From Poseidonibacter ostreae (GTDB lineage: Bacteria > Campylobacterota > Campylobacteria > Campylobacterales > Arcobacteraceae): DNA of 64,000 bases. The translations under genes and the position numbers were made by a program. The stretch is from the NCBI RefSeq assembly GCF_009208055.1, contig NZ_WFKI01000011.1:1-64000 (forward strand). The letters are read 5' to 3'. Below the pieces are notes generated by a model, which did no database searches, was not told the DNA's origin, and worked only from the letters and a program-made list of their open reading frames with translations. Positions 9,401 to 17,716 of the stretch are shown in pieces; positions within the stretch are counted from its first letter, which is position 1; each line of letters starts with the position of its first letter.

Positions 9401-10031
9401 TATGGTTAATTTAAGAGCTGGACTTAAAATTGGTGATTCAGATATTGTTATTTCAAACCATGAAGATAAACTTTTAGGAATAAATCGTGGTTATGGTACA
9501 GATACCGATGGTAATGAAATTCAAAAACCTGAGGATTATTTAGAAAGCTTTAATGTATTTATTAATGAAAATAAAAATAAAATTGCTGCAATTAAAGCTG
9601 TATTAACACGACCTAGAAATTTAACAAGAGCAGATCTCAAATCATTACGATTAATATTAAGCGAACATAATTTTAATGAAACACATCTCCATGAAGCATG
9701 GAAAAAGGCTAAAAATGAAGATATTGCGGCTACAATCATAGGTTATATCCGTTCATCAGCACTAGGTTCACCACTAATACCTTATTCTCAACGTGTAGAA
9801 ACTGCATTAGCAAAAATAAAAACTTCTCAGACTTGGAATAACAATCAACTTAAATGGTTAGATTTACTAGCAAAACAGATAAAAAAGAATATAATTATTG
9901 ATGAAGAAGCTCTTCAAAATACACCTTTTAAAGAAAAAGGTGGTCGTAAACAATTAGAACGATTTTTTGATAATAAACTAGATGAAATACTAGATAACTT
10001 TGATACATATATTTGGGAACAATCAGCATAA
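6486..10031 (+). CDS. hsdR: Type I restriction enzyme, HsdR subunit (EcoEI-like)
   Basis: The 1181-residue motor and nuclease subunit. Residues 1-130 are a DUF4145-like region and 140-245 a long charged coiled coil. The HsdR_N nuclease follows, with ADYVFFIGLKPVAVIEAKK near 300-320 giving the D...ExK core. Superfamily 2 helicase motifs follow: ATGTGKT, DEAHRGY, GLTATP and, near 815, TGIDVPEIV and QMKGRATR. The C terminus is EcoEI_R_C-like. It translocates DNA and cuts unmethylated DNA as part of the R2M2S complex. AGGAAG lies 5 bases before the ATG. It heads the operon hsdR-hsdM-hsdS-ATPase-HNH. Confidence 0.95.
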   Translation: MSESNFIFLEQHDPVFFQLASMAEQFFRADPNTTLIKIRQLSEAFSKEIASQLNISPFTYSNQNELLYSIDRQLSLDPVVKDLFHTIRKAGNKAVHEFNTNHKQAIDVLRLGHKLAVWYHRAFGNNSNFIEDPFILPSDPTEQLQKIQEEAEKLKTQLLEANQTLDENRELIKLQEEESNEFSNIFNKMESDKLELKKKVKEQEKELESTSKAFDEKLEAISKLEKDQKEEKELNQALKRKVKSASSKIHLTEDETREIIDIKLNEAGWIADTHTLAYAKGTRPKIGKNLAIAEWPCYNPHTKKNTRADYVFFIGLKPVAVIEAKKFGNDVADDLRQAEEYSRDINLESIDKISKNEGVNIELDQWLISSTSDEKYTIPLAYSTNGREYQKQIETKSGIWFRDLRGITNKPRAIVGWPTPDEIKKLLLRDENAIIDKIKEDHWGTLELRNYQKDAIHKTEDAILNKQRQILIAMATGTGKTRTVIALMYRLLKAGYFNRILFLVDRGALGKQTQDTFAEIRPDGILTFDEIYDIKELKDKSPDTKTRVHVATVQSMVKRVLASDKVVPIGQYDCIIVDEAHRGYTLDKEMTEGEIELRDFNEYVSAYRQVLDYFDAIRIGLTATPATHTVDIFGAPVYTYSYREAVIDGYLIDSEPPYSFDTQLSKHGIHFEKEDEVTVFNQVGEVRTEILEDEMDFEIEDFNRKVLSPEFNRVICETLAANYLDPTDNEKTLIFCVNDNHAQLVVEEMKKALDKFHGDQPNKAVMKITGKIRDPLGAIREYKNELLPNIAVTVDLLTTGIDVPEIVNLVFLRRVRSRILYEQMKGRATRLCPDINKDIFRIFDAVSLYKVLEKVDTMKPIVQKVSVPITQLIDDLNNEASYQYSGETFGETYSKTHADDVHEQLIVKLQRITRRTKKIEEFPEAKKAFDLLNILTRRELSCEFNELPQKIKELTARETGIFFKNNPDILGFMVNLRAGLKIGDSDIVISNHEDKLLGINRGYGTDTDGNEIQKPEDYLESFNVFINENKNKIAAIKAVLTRPRNLTRADLKSLRLILSEHNFNETHLHEAWKKAKNEDIAATIIGYIRSSALGSPLIPYSQRVETALAKIKTSQTWNNNQLKWLDLLAKQIKKNIIIDEEALQNTPFKEKGGRKQLERFFDNKLDEILDNFDTYIWEQSA

Positions 10032-10048
10032 ACAATAAGGAATAATTT

Positions 10049-11470
10049 TTGAATACAAATGATATAGTAAGTAAACTATGGGGATTATGTAACATCCTAA
10101 AAGATGATGGAATTACTTACCATCAGTACGTAACTGAACTAACACTTTTAATCTTTTTAAAAATGGCAAAAGAGACAGGAGTAGATACTCGTTTACCTGA
10201 TGGGTATCGTTGGGATGATCTTTCTTCTTTAGATGGTATAGAACAACACCACTTCTACCGTAAAATGCTCGTAGAACTAGAATCTGCAGATGATAAACTT
10301 GTATCTGCAATCTACCAAGGAGCACATACAAATATTAGAGAACCTAAATATCTAGCACAACTTATAGATGATATCAATAAACTTGAATGGTATGCTTTAG
10401 ATAGAGATGACCTTGGTGACATGTATGAAGGATTATTAGAAAAAAATGCAAATGAAACTAAGTCTGGTGCAGGTCAATACTTCACACCAAGAGTTCTTAT
10501 TAATTCTATAGTGAAACTGATGAAACCTCAAGTAGGTGAAGTTATCCAAGATCCAGCAGCAGGAACAGCAGGTTTTTTACTCTCTGCAGATAGTTATATT
10601 CGTAAAGCTACATCTGACTATTTTGATTTAGAGGAAGCGCAAATCAGTTTTCAAAAAAATAAAGCTTATATAGGTATGGAGCTAGTTCCAGATACTCATA
10701 GACTTGCTCTTATGAATACTATGCTTCATGATTTAGAGGGTGATGAAAATGGTGTTATTCGTCTTGGAAATACACTAGCATCAGAAGGTCAAAAACTTCC
10801 TAAGGTGGACTTAATGTTATCAAATCCTCCTTTTGGAACGAAAAAAGGTGGTGGACTGCCAAGTCGTGATGACTTTACTTACCCAACTTCAAATAAACAG
10901 TTAGCATTTTTACAACATATTTACAGAGGTTTAAAAGCAGGTGGAAGAGCAGCAGTTGTACTTCCTGACAATGTTCTTTTCGAAGGAAATATTGGTAAAC
11001 AGATACGTCAAGACCTTATGAATAAATGTAATTTACACACTATTCTTAGACTTCCTATAGGCATCTTTTATGCTCAAGGTGTAAAAACAAATGTTCTCTT
11101 TTTTGAAAGAGGTAAATTAGATACCAACAACACTAAAGAGACTTGGGTTTATGACCTTCGAGCCAATATGCCAAAATTTGGAAAACGTACGCCACTTACA
11201 GATAAGCACTTTACAGAGTTTGAGAAAGCATACGAATCTAAAAAAAGAATAGATGAGGGAGTAACTGGCCGTTTCAGATGTTTTTCAAGAAAATATATAT
11301 CAGAACATGACGACTCATTAGATATTTCATGGATGAAAGATGATAGTTTAGAAAATTCAATAGATTTACCTACTCCTGATATTTTGGCTACTGAAGCGAA
11401 GGAAGAGCTTTCTGCAGCTATTAGTGAGCTCGAAGAGTTGATGACACAACTTGGAATAGAGGTAGAGTAG
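10049..11470 (+). CDS. hsdM: Type I DNA methyltransferase, HsdM subunit
   Basis: The 473-residue adenine-N6 methyltransferase subunit. An HsdM_N helical domain (WGLCNILKDDGITYHQYV) is followed by the SAM-binding region with DPAAGTAGFLL near 168 and the catalytic motif SNPPFG near 260. The start is TTG at 10049 with AAGGA about 8 bases upstream, which fits the usual HsdM N terminus; there is no nearby ATG in frame. It lies 17 bases after hsdR and its TAG shares a base with the hsdS GTG start. It modifies host DNA and, with HsdS, recognises the target. Confidence 0.95.
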   Translation: MNTNDIVSKLWGLCNILKDDGITYHQYVTELTLLIFLKMAKETGVDTRLPDGYRWDDLSSLDGIEQHHFYRKMLVELESADDKLVSAIYQGAHTNIREPKYLAQLIDDINKLEWYALDRDDLGDMYEGLLEKNANETKSGAGQYFTPRVLINSIVKLMKPQVGEVIQDPAAGTAGFLLSADSYIRKATSDYFDLEEAQISFQKNKAYIGMELVPDTHRLALMNTMLHDLEGDENGVIRLGNTLASEGQKLPKVDLMLSNPPFGTKKGGGLPSRDDFTYPTSNKQLAFLQHIYRGLKAGGRAAVVLPDNVLFEGNIGKQIRQDLMNKCNLHTILRLPIGIFYAQGVKTNVLFFERGKLDTNNTKETWVYDLRANMPKFGKRTPLTDKHFTEFEKAYESKKRIDEGVTGRFRCFSRKYISEHDDSLDISWMKDDSLENSIDLPTPDILATEAKEELSAAISELEELMTQLGIEVE

Positions 11471-13086
11471 TGAGTTTGCAAAAAGGATGGATTGAAACAA
11501 GTTTAAAAAATCTTATCTCTGCAAAAGGTCTTCTGTCAGATGGTGATTGGATAGAGAAAAAAGATCAAGATCAAGAAGGTAAAATACGATTAATTCAGCT
11601 TGCAGATATAGGCGATGGTTTTTTTAAAAACAAATCTGATAGATATATAAATGAAGAAACTTTTGAAAAATTAAATTGTGAAGAAATAATAACTGGTGAT
11701 ATTTTAATAGCACGTTTACCAGATCCATTGGGAAGAGCTTGTATTTTTCCAAAACTAGAAAATAAATGTATAACTTCTGTAGATGTATGTATCTTAAGGC
11801 CAAGTGCAGAGTATATTGATTCAAAATGGTTACACCATTTTATTAATGCACCTAAAAGTAGAGAGTATATTGAATTAAACTCAAGTGGAACAACCAGAAA
11901 AAGAATTGCAAGAAAAAAACTAGAAGTACTTGTGATACCATTACCTCCTTTCAACGAACAAAAACGAATAGCTCAAAAAGTAGATCAACTACTTTCTAGT
12001 GTTTTAAGCATTAAAACTCGCCTTGAAAATACATCAAAAATCATTGAACGTTTCCGTCAATCTATTCTTACTGCTGCTGTATCTGGAGAATTAACAGAGG
12101 AATGGAGAAAGGGGAATGTTGATTCTGAATGGAAGAATACAGCAATTAAGGATGTTACAATTAAAGTTGGTTCAGGTTCAACACCAAAAGGTGGTAAAAG
12201 TGCTTATAAAGAAAGTGGAATAGCACTAGTCCGTTCAATGAATATTCACTTCTCTGGAATAAAATATAAAAACTTAGCTTTTATAGATGAGGAACAAGCA
12301 AAAAAATTGAAAAATGTTATGATAGAAAAAGATGATGTTCTTCTTAATATTACTGGTGCTTCAATTGGTCGTGTTACATTGGCTCCTTTAGATTTAGTTG
12401 GAGCTCGTGTAAATCAACATGTAAGTATTATACGAACAATAATTGATAAATTAATGCCTGAGTATTTAAATATATATTTATCATCGCCTTTAACTCAACA
12501 GTGGATTCAGTCTGAAAATTATGGAGGAACTAGGGAAGCACTTACAAAAACAATGATTTTAGAATACAAAGTTTCTCATCCATCTATAAAGGAACAAAAA
12601 GAAATAGTATCCCAAGTAGAATACTTATTCTCTCTAGTTGATACCTTAGAAGATAAAATTGAAGCTGCAAACAAACGGGTAAATAAACTTACTCAAAGTA
12701 TTCTAACCAAAGCTTTTAAAGGAGAACTCGTTCAACAAGACCCTAACGATGAACCTGCAGAAGAGCTACTAAAACGAATAAAATCTGAGCAAGAAAGTAG
12801 TAAGACTAAAAAAGCAAAAAACACTAAAAAGAAAACAATAATACAACAAATAAAGATTAATACAATTGAAGATTTATCTGATTTTTTAGTAAAAGAATTT
12901 CTAGATAAATATTTTACAATAGAAAATGTAATAGAAAAAAAGAAAGATGATAAACAAAAATTAATTAAGTTGATATTTCAATTAATAAGTACTAAAGAAT
13001 TTGTATTAAAAAATAAAGTTTATTCAATAGTAAGTAGTTTTAAAAAAGATCAACAAATAATACAGATTAAGGAGAAAGCAAATTGA
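11470..13086 (+). CDS. hsdS: Type I specificity subunit HsdS with C-terminal extension
   Basis: The 538-residue protein starts with GTG overlapping the hsdM stop. It has two target recognition domains (about 1-160 and 205-375), each followed by a conserved helical spacer (PPFNEQKRIAQKVDQLLS and IKEQKEIVSQVEYLFSLVD). The classical HsdS would end near residue 435 (FKGELVQQDPNDEPAEELL). About 95 lysine-rich residues follow, including a helical segment DLSDFLVKEFLDKYF, longer than usual. The extension may contact the ATPase or HNH protein encoded immediately downstream, which is inference. It overlaps the ATPase gene by 4 bases. Confidence 0.92.
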   Translation: MSLQKGWIETSLKNLISAKGLLSDGDWIEKKDQDQEGKIRLIQLADIGDGFFKNKSDRYINEETFEKLNCEEIITGDILIARLPDPLGRACIFPKLENKCITSVDVCILRPSAEYIDSKWLHHFINAPKSREYIELNSSGTTRKRIARKKLEVLVIPLPPFNEQKRIAQKVDQLLSSVLSIKTRLENTSKIIERFRQSILTAAVSGELTEEWRKGNVDSEWKNTAIKDVTIKVGSGSTPKGGKSAYKESGIALVRSMNIHFSGIKYKNLAFIDEEQAKKLKNVMIEKDDVLLNITGASIGRVTLAPLDLVGARVNQHVSIIRTIIDKLMPEYLNIYLSSPLTQQWIQSENYGGTREALTKTMILEYKVSHPSIKEQKEIVSQVEYLFSLVDTLEDKIEAANKRVNKLTQSILTKAFKGELVQQDPNDEPAEELLKRIKSEQESSKTKKAKNTKKKTIIQQIKINTIEDLSDFLVKEFLDKYFTIENVIEKKKDDKQKLIKLIFQLISTKEFVLKNKVYSIVSSFKKDQQIIQIKEKAN

Positions 13087-14585
13087 AGTTATTATCCCTA
13101 AAAATAAATCAACAATATAAGTCTTTAAATGATTTTGATTACACATTTAGAGTTCCAAACTCTGAATATAATGAATTTGAACCAATTTGTCTAGTTGGTT
13201 TGAATGGTTCAGGTAAATCAAATATAATAGAAGCATTATCCGAAATTTTTGCTTACTTAGATTTATATACATTAGAATATGAAAAAGTTCCTCAGTGGGC
13301 AAGAAAAAGTCCACTTTCATTTGAAATAGAATATTTACTAACATTTATTAGTGGTAAGATACATGTTAAAATAAGTTGCTTAAAAGGGAAATATCCTAAA
13401 TTCTCGACTATTGATGAGTTTGATGAAGTATCAGAAGTCGACATTTCTAAGGACTTATTACCTACATTGATAATTGGTTATTCCTCTGGTCATAATGAAA
13501 GTATCAGTTACCCATATTTAAAAAATCAAGGTTTTTATGCGGAAGAAGTTCTTCAATCAGCTAAAGCTAAAAAAGAGGAACCTGTAGCTCACACACGTAC
13601 GCTATTTATGGATTATGAAGTAAATTCATTAATTTTTATTACAAATTATCTATTTTCAAAAGATACAAGTGCATTTAAGCAATTAATTAGAGTTGATCAA
13701 CCTTTTAGTTTTCAAATTAACATTAATTTAGACAAAGTAATAATAACATCAGAATTATACGAAATAATTCATAAGCTTACGAATATTGCTAATTATAAAG
13801 AAGGTGACTTAATATTAAACTGGCAACTCCATTTTCTACTAAATCATACAACCCAAAAGGCTGTACAGGATTGTTTTGAATCAGAATCTGATTTTTTTAC
13901 ATCTTTATATAAGCTAACTTTACTTAACGCAATAAGGCTTACTAAACCCGAGAGACAGTTTTATATTAAAGAATTGAAAGAAGGATCTTTATTAAGAGAA
14001 AAACCTCCTGTTGTATCCAAAGAAAATAAAGTTTTTAATATAGATGAATTAATAGTGAAATTGTCTTCTCCTGCTATAGATATTGGATATTCTGGATTAA
14101 GTGATGGGGAGCATCAGTTTATACATATAATTGGAACAATAATGCTGTTTAACCAGACTAATTGTCTTTTTCTACTAGACGAACCTGAAAGTCATTTTAA
14201 CCCTCAGTGGCGTTCTCAATTTATAAATATAATAAGTAAGACTATTACTCATAATAATTCTGAATTTATTTTATCTACACATTCTCCATATGTTGTTTCT
14301 GCAGCAAAAAAGGAAAATGTATTAAAATTTACTAGAGAAGAGGAAGTTATTACTTATAAAGAGCCCACAAGGGAAACTTTTGGTGCTGCATTTGAAGAGA
14401 TACTACTTGAATTATTTGATGTGAACACTCATATCTCAACTTATTCAGAGAAGTATATAGAAAAATTAATAAATGAACAAGATTTGTCAAAAATGGAAAA
14501 ATCAATATCCAATATTGCTAATTCTTCTGTAAAACAATACTTATATCAAGAAATTCTCAGATTAAGAAAAAGTGGTAATAAATAA
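13083..14585 (+). CDS. AAA/SMC-like ATPase associated with type I RM (PtuA-like)
   Basis: The 500-residue protein has Walker A GLNGSGKSNIIEAL near 38-51, a signature-like LSDGEHQF near 340, Walker B LFLLDEPESHF near 360, and STHSP as the H-loop. This is the OLD/SMC-like AAA_21 layout without a TOPRIM domain. The start is TTG at 13083 in a TTGA overlap with the end of hsdS, so translation is coupled. Similar ATPases occur beside type I RM genes, and with an HNH partner the pair resembles Septu PtuA-PtuB. Expected role: NTP-controlled sensing that releases the nuclease. Function in this operon is inferred. Confidence 0.85.
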   Translation: MKLLSLKINQQYKSLNDFDYTFRVPNSEYNEFEPICLVGLNGSGKSNIIEALSEIFAYLDLYTLEYEKVPQWARKSPLSFEIEYLLTFISGKIHVKISCLKGKYPKFSTIDEFDEVSEVDISKDLLPTLIIGYSSGHNESISYPYLKNQGFYAEEVLQSAKAKKEEPVAHTRTLFMDYEVNSLIFITNYLFSKDTSAFKQLIRVDQPFSFQININLDKVIITSELYEIIHKLTNIANYKEGDLILNWQLHFLLNHTTQKAVQDCFESESDFFTSLYKLTLLNAIRLTKPERQFYIKELKEGSLLREKPPVVSKENKVFNIDELIVKLSSPAIDIGYSGLSDGEHQFIHIIGTIMLFNQTNCLFLLDEPESHFNPQWRSQFINIISKTITHNNSEFILSTHSPYVVSAAKKENVLKFTREEEVITYKEPTRETFGAAFEEILLELFDVNTHISTYSEKYIEKLINEQDLSKMEKSISNIANSSVKQYLYQEILRLRKSGNK

Positions 14586-14586
14586 T

Positions 14587-15642
14587 ATGTTTTATACTAT
14601 TGAAAAAGTTGATGATCATCCTTGTATAGGTATGCAGAGTATTTTAAATATCTTTTTCCAAAATATATTATCTACTGGTAATTGGTCAATATCCAAACAA
14701 CATCATTTACTTCAAGCAGCTAATGGTAATACTACTTTGATTAAAGATCTTAGAAAATTAAATAGAAAGATAAATTCTAAAAATAACATTGTTAAACAAA
14801 CAATTAATCACCAGTTTATTAATAATAATAAAATTGAAGAGCTTTGTTTTGGTACTATACCGTTAGAAGATAATATAAAGTGGGATATAGATTTTGGAAA
14901 AGAAATAAAAAGCTTTTTTGACACTTCATATCCAAGTAAACTAGATCTTTCAATTTTTAAAAGAACAGGTTGTCGAATAAAACCAACAAAACGTTTTTAC
15001 CAAGACTTTATATTAAAAAATGGTCATGTCTGCCCTTTTTGTTCAATTCTTACTCATAAGAATCCTTTTGGAAAGAAAAGAGGTGATTTTGATCATTATT
15101 TAGATAAAACGCACTATCCTTTTTCATCACTAAATCTTGATAATCTGATTCCTATGTGTACTGAATGTAACCAAGACTATAAACATACAGATAATTTATT
15201 AAAAACATCTTCTGGAATAAAAAGAAAGTTTATTTATCCGTATAGTATTACGAATCCATTTATATTAGTGATTAGGAATATGGATCAAGATAATATGAAC
15301 TGGAAGTTTAATATTTGTATTTTTTCAAATTTAGATTATAATTTACTACATGATTTTGATGACGTATTTAATATTGGTGATCGTATTAAAAGGGAATTAT
15401 CTAAACGTTATGATAAATGGATTAAGGAGGAAGTTAAACGTTATATTATTACTCAAGGACCATTAAGCATAAATGGATTTAAGAAATATTTATTAGATGT
15501 TGCAAAAAATGTAATTGATATAAATGATAGAACAATTGAAGCTACATTACTTCAATATGCATTATTTATATATTTAGGAACTACGATAAATGAAGAAGTC
15601 AATGATATATTCTTGGGTAGTTTCCTATTTAATTATATTTAA
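14587..15642 (+). CDS. HNH nuclease, partner of the ATPase (PtuB-like)
   Basis: From the ATG at 14587 the protein has 351 residues; a GTG at 14572 overlapping the ATPase gene is possible. The HNH core lies near residues 148-200: CPFC, DFDHYLDK, LNLDNLIPMCTECN and K, giving two CxxC zinc pairs, the catalytic DH and the Asn. The rest has no recognisable domain. It is longer than typical PtuB. It is the last gene of the operon and is followed by a strong terminator. Likely role: DNA cutting under control of the preceding ATPase. Confidence 0.8.
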   Translation: MFYTIEKVDDHPCIGMQSILNIFFQNILSTGNWSISKQHHLLQAANGNTTLIKDLRKLNRKINSKNNIVKQTINHQFINNNKIEELCFGTIPLEDNIKWDIDFGKEIKSFFDTSYPSKLDLSIFKRTGCRIKPTKRFYQDFILKNGHVCPFCSILTHKNPFGKKRGDFDHYLDKTHYPFSSLNLDNLIPMCTECNQDYKHTDNLLKTSSGIKRKFIYPYSITNPFILVIRNMDQDNMNWKFNICIFSNLDYNLLHDFDDVFNIGDRIKRELSKRYDKWIKEEVKRYIITQGPLSINGFKKYLLDVAKNVIDINDRTIEATLLQYALFIYLGTTINEEVNDIFLGSFLFNYI

Positions 15643-15712
15643 ATATAAAGACAAAATAATATAAGTAGTTATAACTGTGATATGAAATCATAAGATTAGT
15701 TTTACAAAATTA

Positions 15713-15740
15713 AAAAGGAGAATTAAAAATTTCTCCTTTT
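15713..15740 (+). terminator. Rho-independent terminator of the type I RM operon
   Basis: AAAAGGAGAA at 15713-15722 pairs perfectly with TTCTCCTTTT at 15731-15740, with an 8-base loop and a T-rich 3' arm. It lies 70 bases after the HNH stop. Confidence 0.8.
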
Positions 15741-15810
15741 CAAAGATATGAAGTTAGATATAAAACATTATTAATATATTTAAATCCAAGAGCTCAATTT
15801 ATTTACATTA

Positions 15811-17040
15811 TTATTTAGTAGTTTTAATTTTATCTAAGTAATTACTATACCAATTAATTAAACCTTTCATAGACTTTTTGTAAGATGCACGATTATAAGC
15901 TTCTTTCACTTTATTAGATTCCTTATGTGAAAGTAGTGCTTCAATAACTTCTCCACTGAATCCATGCTCTTCCATATTTTCATATGCAATAGTAGAAAAC
16001 ATAGCTCTAAAACTATGAGGTACAAATTCTTCTTTTGTATATCCCATTCTTCTTAATGCTCCAATAAGAGTATTATCACTCATTGGTTTATCTTTTGCTC
16101 TAAAGCTTGGAAATACATATGTACCATTTCCCGTAAATTGTTTTACTTCTTCTAGTATTTCTATTACTTGATTTGGAAGTGGAAGTATAAATTCTATTTT
16201 TGTTTTCATTTTTGAAGCTGGTATTATCCATACTTTATTTACTAAGTCTATTTCAGACCATTCACAATATCTAATGTTATAACTTCTTACAAATACGTAA
16301 GGAAGCATTTTTAAAGCCATCTTAGTTGTGTAATCTCCTGAGTATTCATCAATAGCTAAGAGTAAGCCTTTTATATCTTTATCTTTGGCAAAAGTAGGGT
16401 AGTGTTTCTTTTCTCTTTTTCCTAAGATATTTTTTTGTTCTATGTCTGCAACTATATTATGAGGTACATATTCTAAAGTAACTGCATACTTATATATTTT
16501 ATTTATTATCATTAGAACTCTACTTGCAGTATCTTGTAAATTTCTTTCTTTTAGTATTTTAAGTATTTCAATTAAATCTAATCTTGTTACATCTTCGATT
16601 GGTTTATCTTTCATATATTTATATACGTAGTTTTCTAATGCACGACCTAGTTTTATATGATAGTTTTCAGATACTTCTGTTTGATAGTTTTCATGCCATT
16701 CTTGAGAAACTTTATAAAAAGTATTTTCTTTTTTCTTTTCAACTTTTAGTACTTCTTCTTTTTTTTGTTTCTTTTGTTCATTTGGATCTATATCATTTGC
16801 TATTAAAGATTTATACTCTTCTCTTTTTGCTCTTGCATCTTTTAGAGATAAACTTGGATATGTTCCTAATGCTATAATTTTTTCTTTATTATTAAACCTA
16901 TATTTGAATCGCCATCTTTTACCACCAGTTTTTGCTACTAATAAAAACAATCCTCCACCATCAAAAAGTTTATAATCTTTTTCTTTTGCTTTAGTTGTCT
17001 TAATTTGTGTTGCAGTTAGTGGTAGGGTACTTCTTGCCAT
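15811..17040 (-). CDS. P4-type tyrosine integrase of island 1
   Basis: The 409-residue protein has an N-terminal DUF4102 arm-binding domain (LPLTATQIKTTKAKEKDY, WRFKYRF, ALGTYPSLSLKDAR), a central SAM-like core domain and a C-terminal catalytic domain. HSFRAMFSTIA gives the HxxR, LLSHKESNKVKEAYNR the second His and the Tyr. The first Arg lies in FVRSYNIRYCEW. Family members insert islands at the 3' ends of tRNA or tmRNA genes. Its start is about 180 bp from the att copy at 17223-17241, and it points away from that copy. Confidence 0.93.
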   Translation of the reverse strand: MARSTLPLTATQIKTTKAKEKDYKLFDGGGLFLLVAKTGGKRWRFKYRFNNKEKIIALGTYPSLSLKDARAKREEYKSLIANDIDPNEQKKQKKEEVLKVEKKKENTFYKVSQEWHENYQTEVSENYHIKLGRALENYVYKYMKDKPIEDVTRLDLIEILKILKERNLQDTASRVLMIINKIYKYAVTLEYVPHNIVADIEQKNILGKREKKHYPTFAKDKDIKGLLLAIDEYSGDYTTKMALKMLPYVFVRSYNIRYCEWSEIDLVNKVWIIPASKMKTKIEFILPLPNQVIEILEEVKQFTGNGTYVFPSFRAKDKPMSDNTLIGALRRMGYTKEEFVPHSFRAMFSTIAYENMEEHGFSGEVIEALLSHKESNKVKEAYNRASYKKSMKGLINWYSNYLDKIKTTK

Positions 17041-17053
17041 TTGATGATTCCTT

Positions 17054-17119
17054 TTAGGGGTACTTTTTTATTTGCTTAGGGGTATTTTATCATTGTATCC
17101 CTAAATATGCCCCTAAAGG
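17054..17119. promoter_or_regulatory. Candidate arm-type sites of integrase 1
   Basis: TTAGGGGTA occurs at 17054-17062 and 17076-17084. Inverted relatives are tatccctaa at 17096-17104 and cccctaaa at about 17111-17118. Clustered short repeats between an integrase gene and its att core are typical of arm-type binding sites and of autoregulatory operators. Confidence 0.45.
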
Positions 17120-17222
17120 TTTTAGATTTGATGGTATTTAGTTAGACTGTGTTGGTTGATAAAGTCGCTAAATAGCCTATATATTAGTGTCAGGATAGAC
17201 TTTATAAGATTTGTTTAGATTG

Positions 17223-17241
17223 TATATTGGTGGAGATGTCC
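17223..17241. repeat. att direct repeat (island 1/island 2 junction)
   Basis: The 19-mer tatattggtggagatgtcc is identical to 38986-39004, which covers the last 14 bases of ssrA and 5 bases beyond. It marks the boundary between the two tandem islands. Confidence 0.85.
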
Positions 17242-17304
17242 TCTATCGTATATATCTATATAAACACCATATAATAATGGTTGTTTTAATTTATTAATTA
17301 TAAA

Positions 17305-17323
17305 GTAACATAAAAAGTAACAT
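17305..17323. repeat. Candidate arm site, left end of island 2
   Basis: The 19-mer gtaacataaaaagtaacat is found exactly at 38860-38878, between integrase 2 and its att core. An occurrence near each end of island 2 is what arm-type sites of one integrase would give. Confidence 0.6.
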
Positions 17324-17351
17324 AAAAGATACAAAACACTATGAAAAAATA

Positions 17352-17374
17352 GAGATTGAACCCAAGTCTAAAAA
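17352..17374 (-). pseudogene. Possible remnant of a tmRNA T-arm
   Basis: These 23 bases match 39005-39027 of the ssrA gene at 19 positions, including gattgaacc of the T-arm. In ssrA this segment directly adjoins the att core; here it lies 110 bases from it. It may be a scrap of an earlier integration, or chance. Confidence 0.35.
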
Positions 17375-17672
17375 AGTCACATAATCTTTATTAGTTTTAC
17401 AGTTTTTCAAGTTTTACAGTTTATTAATACCTATTTTAAAGTGGTATAAAATGAATTAGCTAGGGTTATAAAGTTACAAATCATTTTATGTTGGATTTAA
17501 AGTATTTTTATTAATAGAGTTTTGATAAATGGATAATTAGACTGTTTATATAATCATGTTTTTTTACCTTTCATAAGTGAATATTGAATCATATACCAAA
17601 CATATTGTAAATAGTTCAAGTTAACTCTCTTTATCCTAAGAATAATTAATTTTAAATTTTAATAACTTTTTG

Positions 17673-17678
17673 TATAAT
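17673..17678 (+). promoter_or_regulatory. -10 box of the gajAB promoter
   Basis: TATAAT lies 39 bases before the gajA ATG, preceded by T-rich DNA as in Campylobacterota promoters. The ribosome binding site AAGGA is at 17707-17711. Confidence 0.5.
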
Positions 17679-17716
17679 TTATATTCTATGCTGTAGATTT
17701 TTTATAAGGAATATAA

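Larger units (their letters stand above)
17041..17716. other. Junction region between islands 1 and 2
   Basis: No gene is present. It holds the presumed arm sites of integrase 1 (17054-17119), the att repeat (17223-17241), a direct repeat shared with the other end of island 2 (17305-17323), a tmRNA-like scrap (17352-17374) and the gajA promoter (17673-17678). Details are in separate entries. Confidence 0.7.

Noticed and set aside
16584..16877. 97-codon ORF opposite integrase 1
   Set aside because: Shadow of the lysine-rich integrase frame, giving Leu/Phe-rich sequence without a ribosome binding site.
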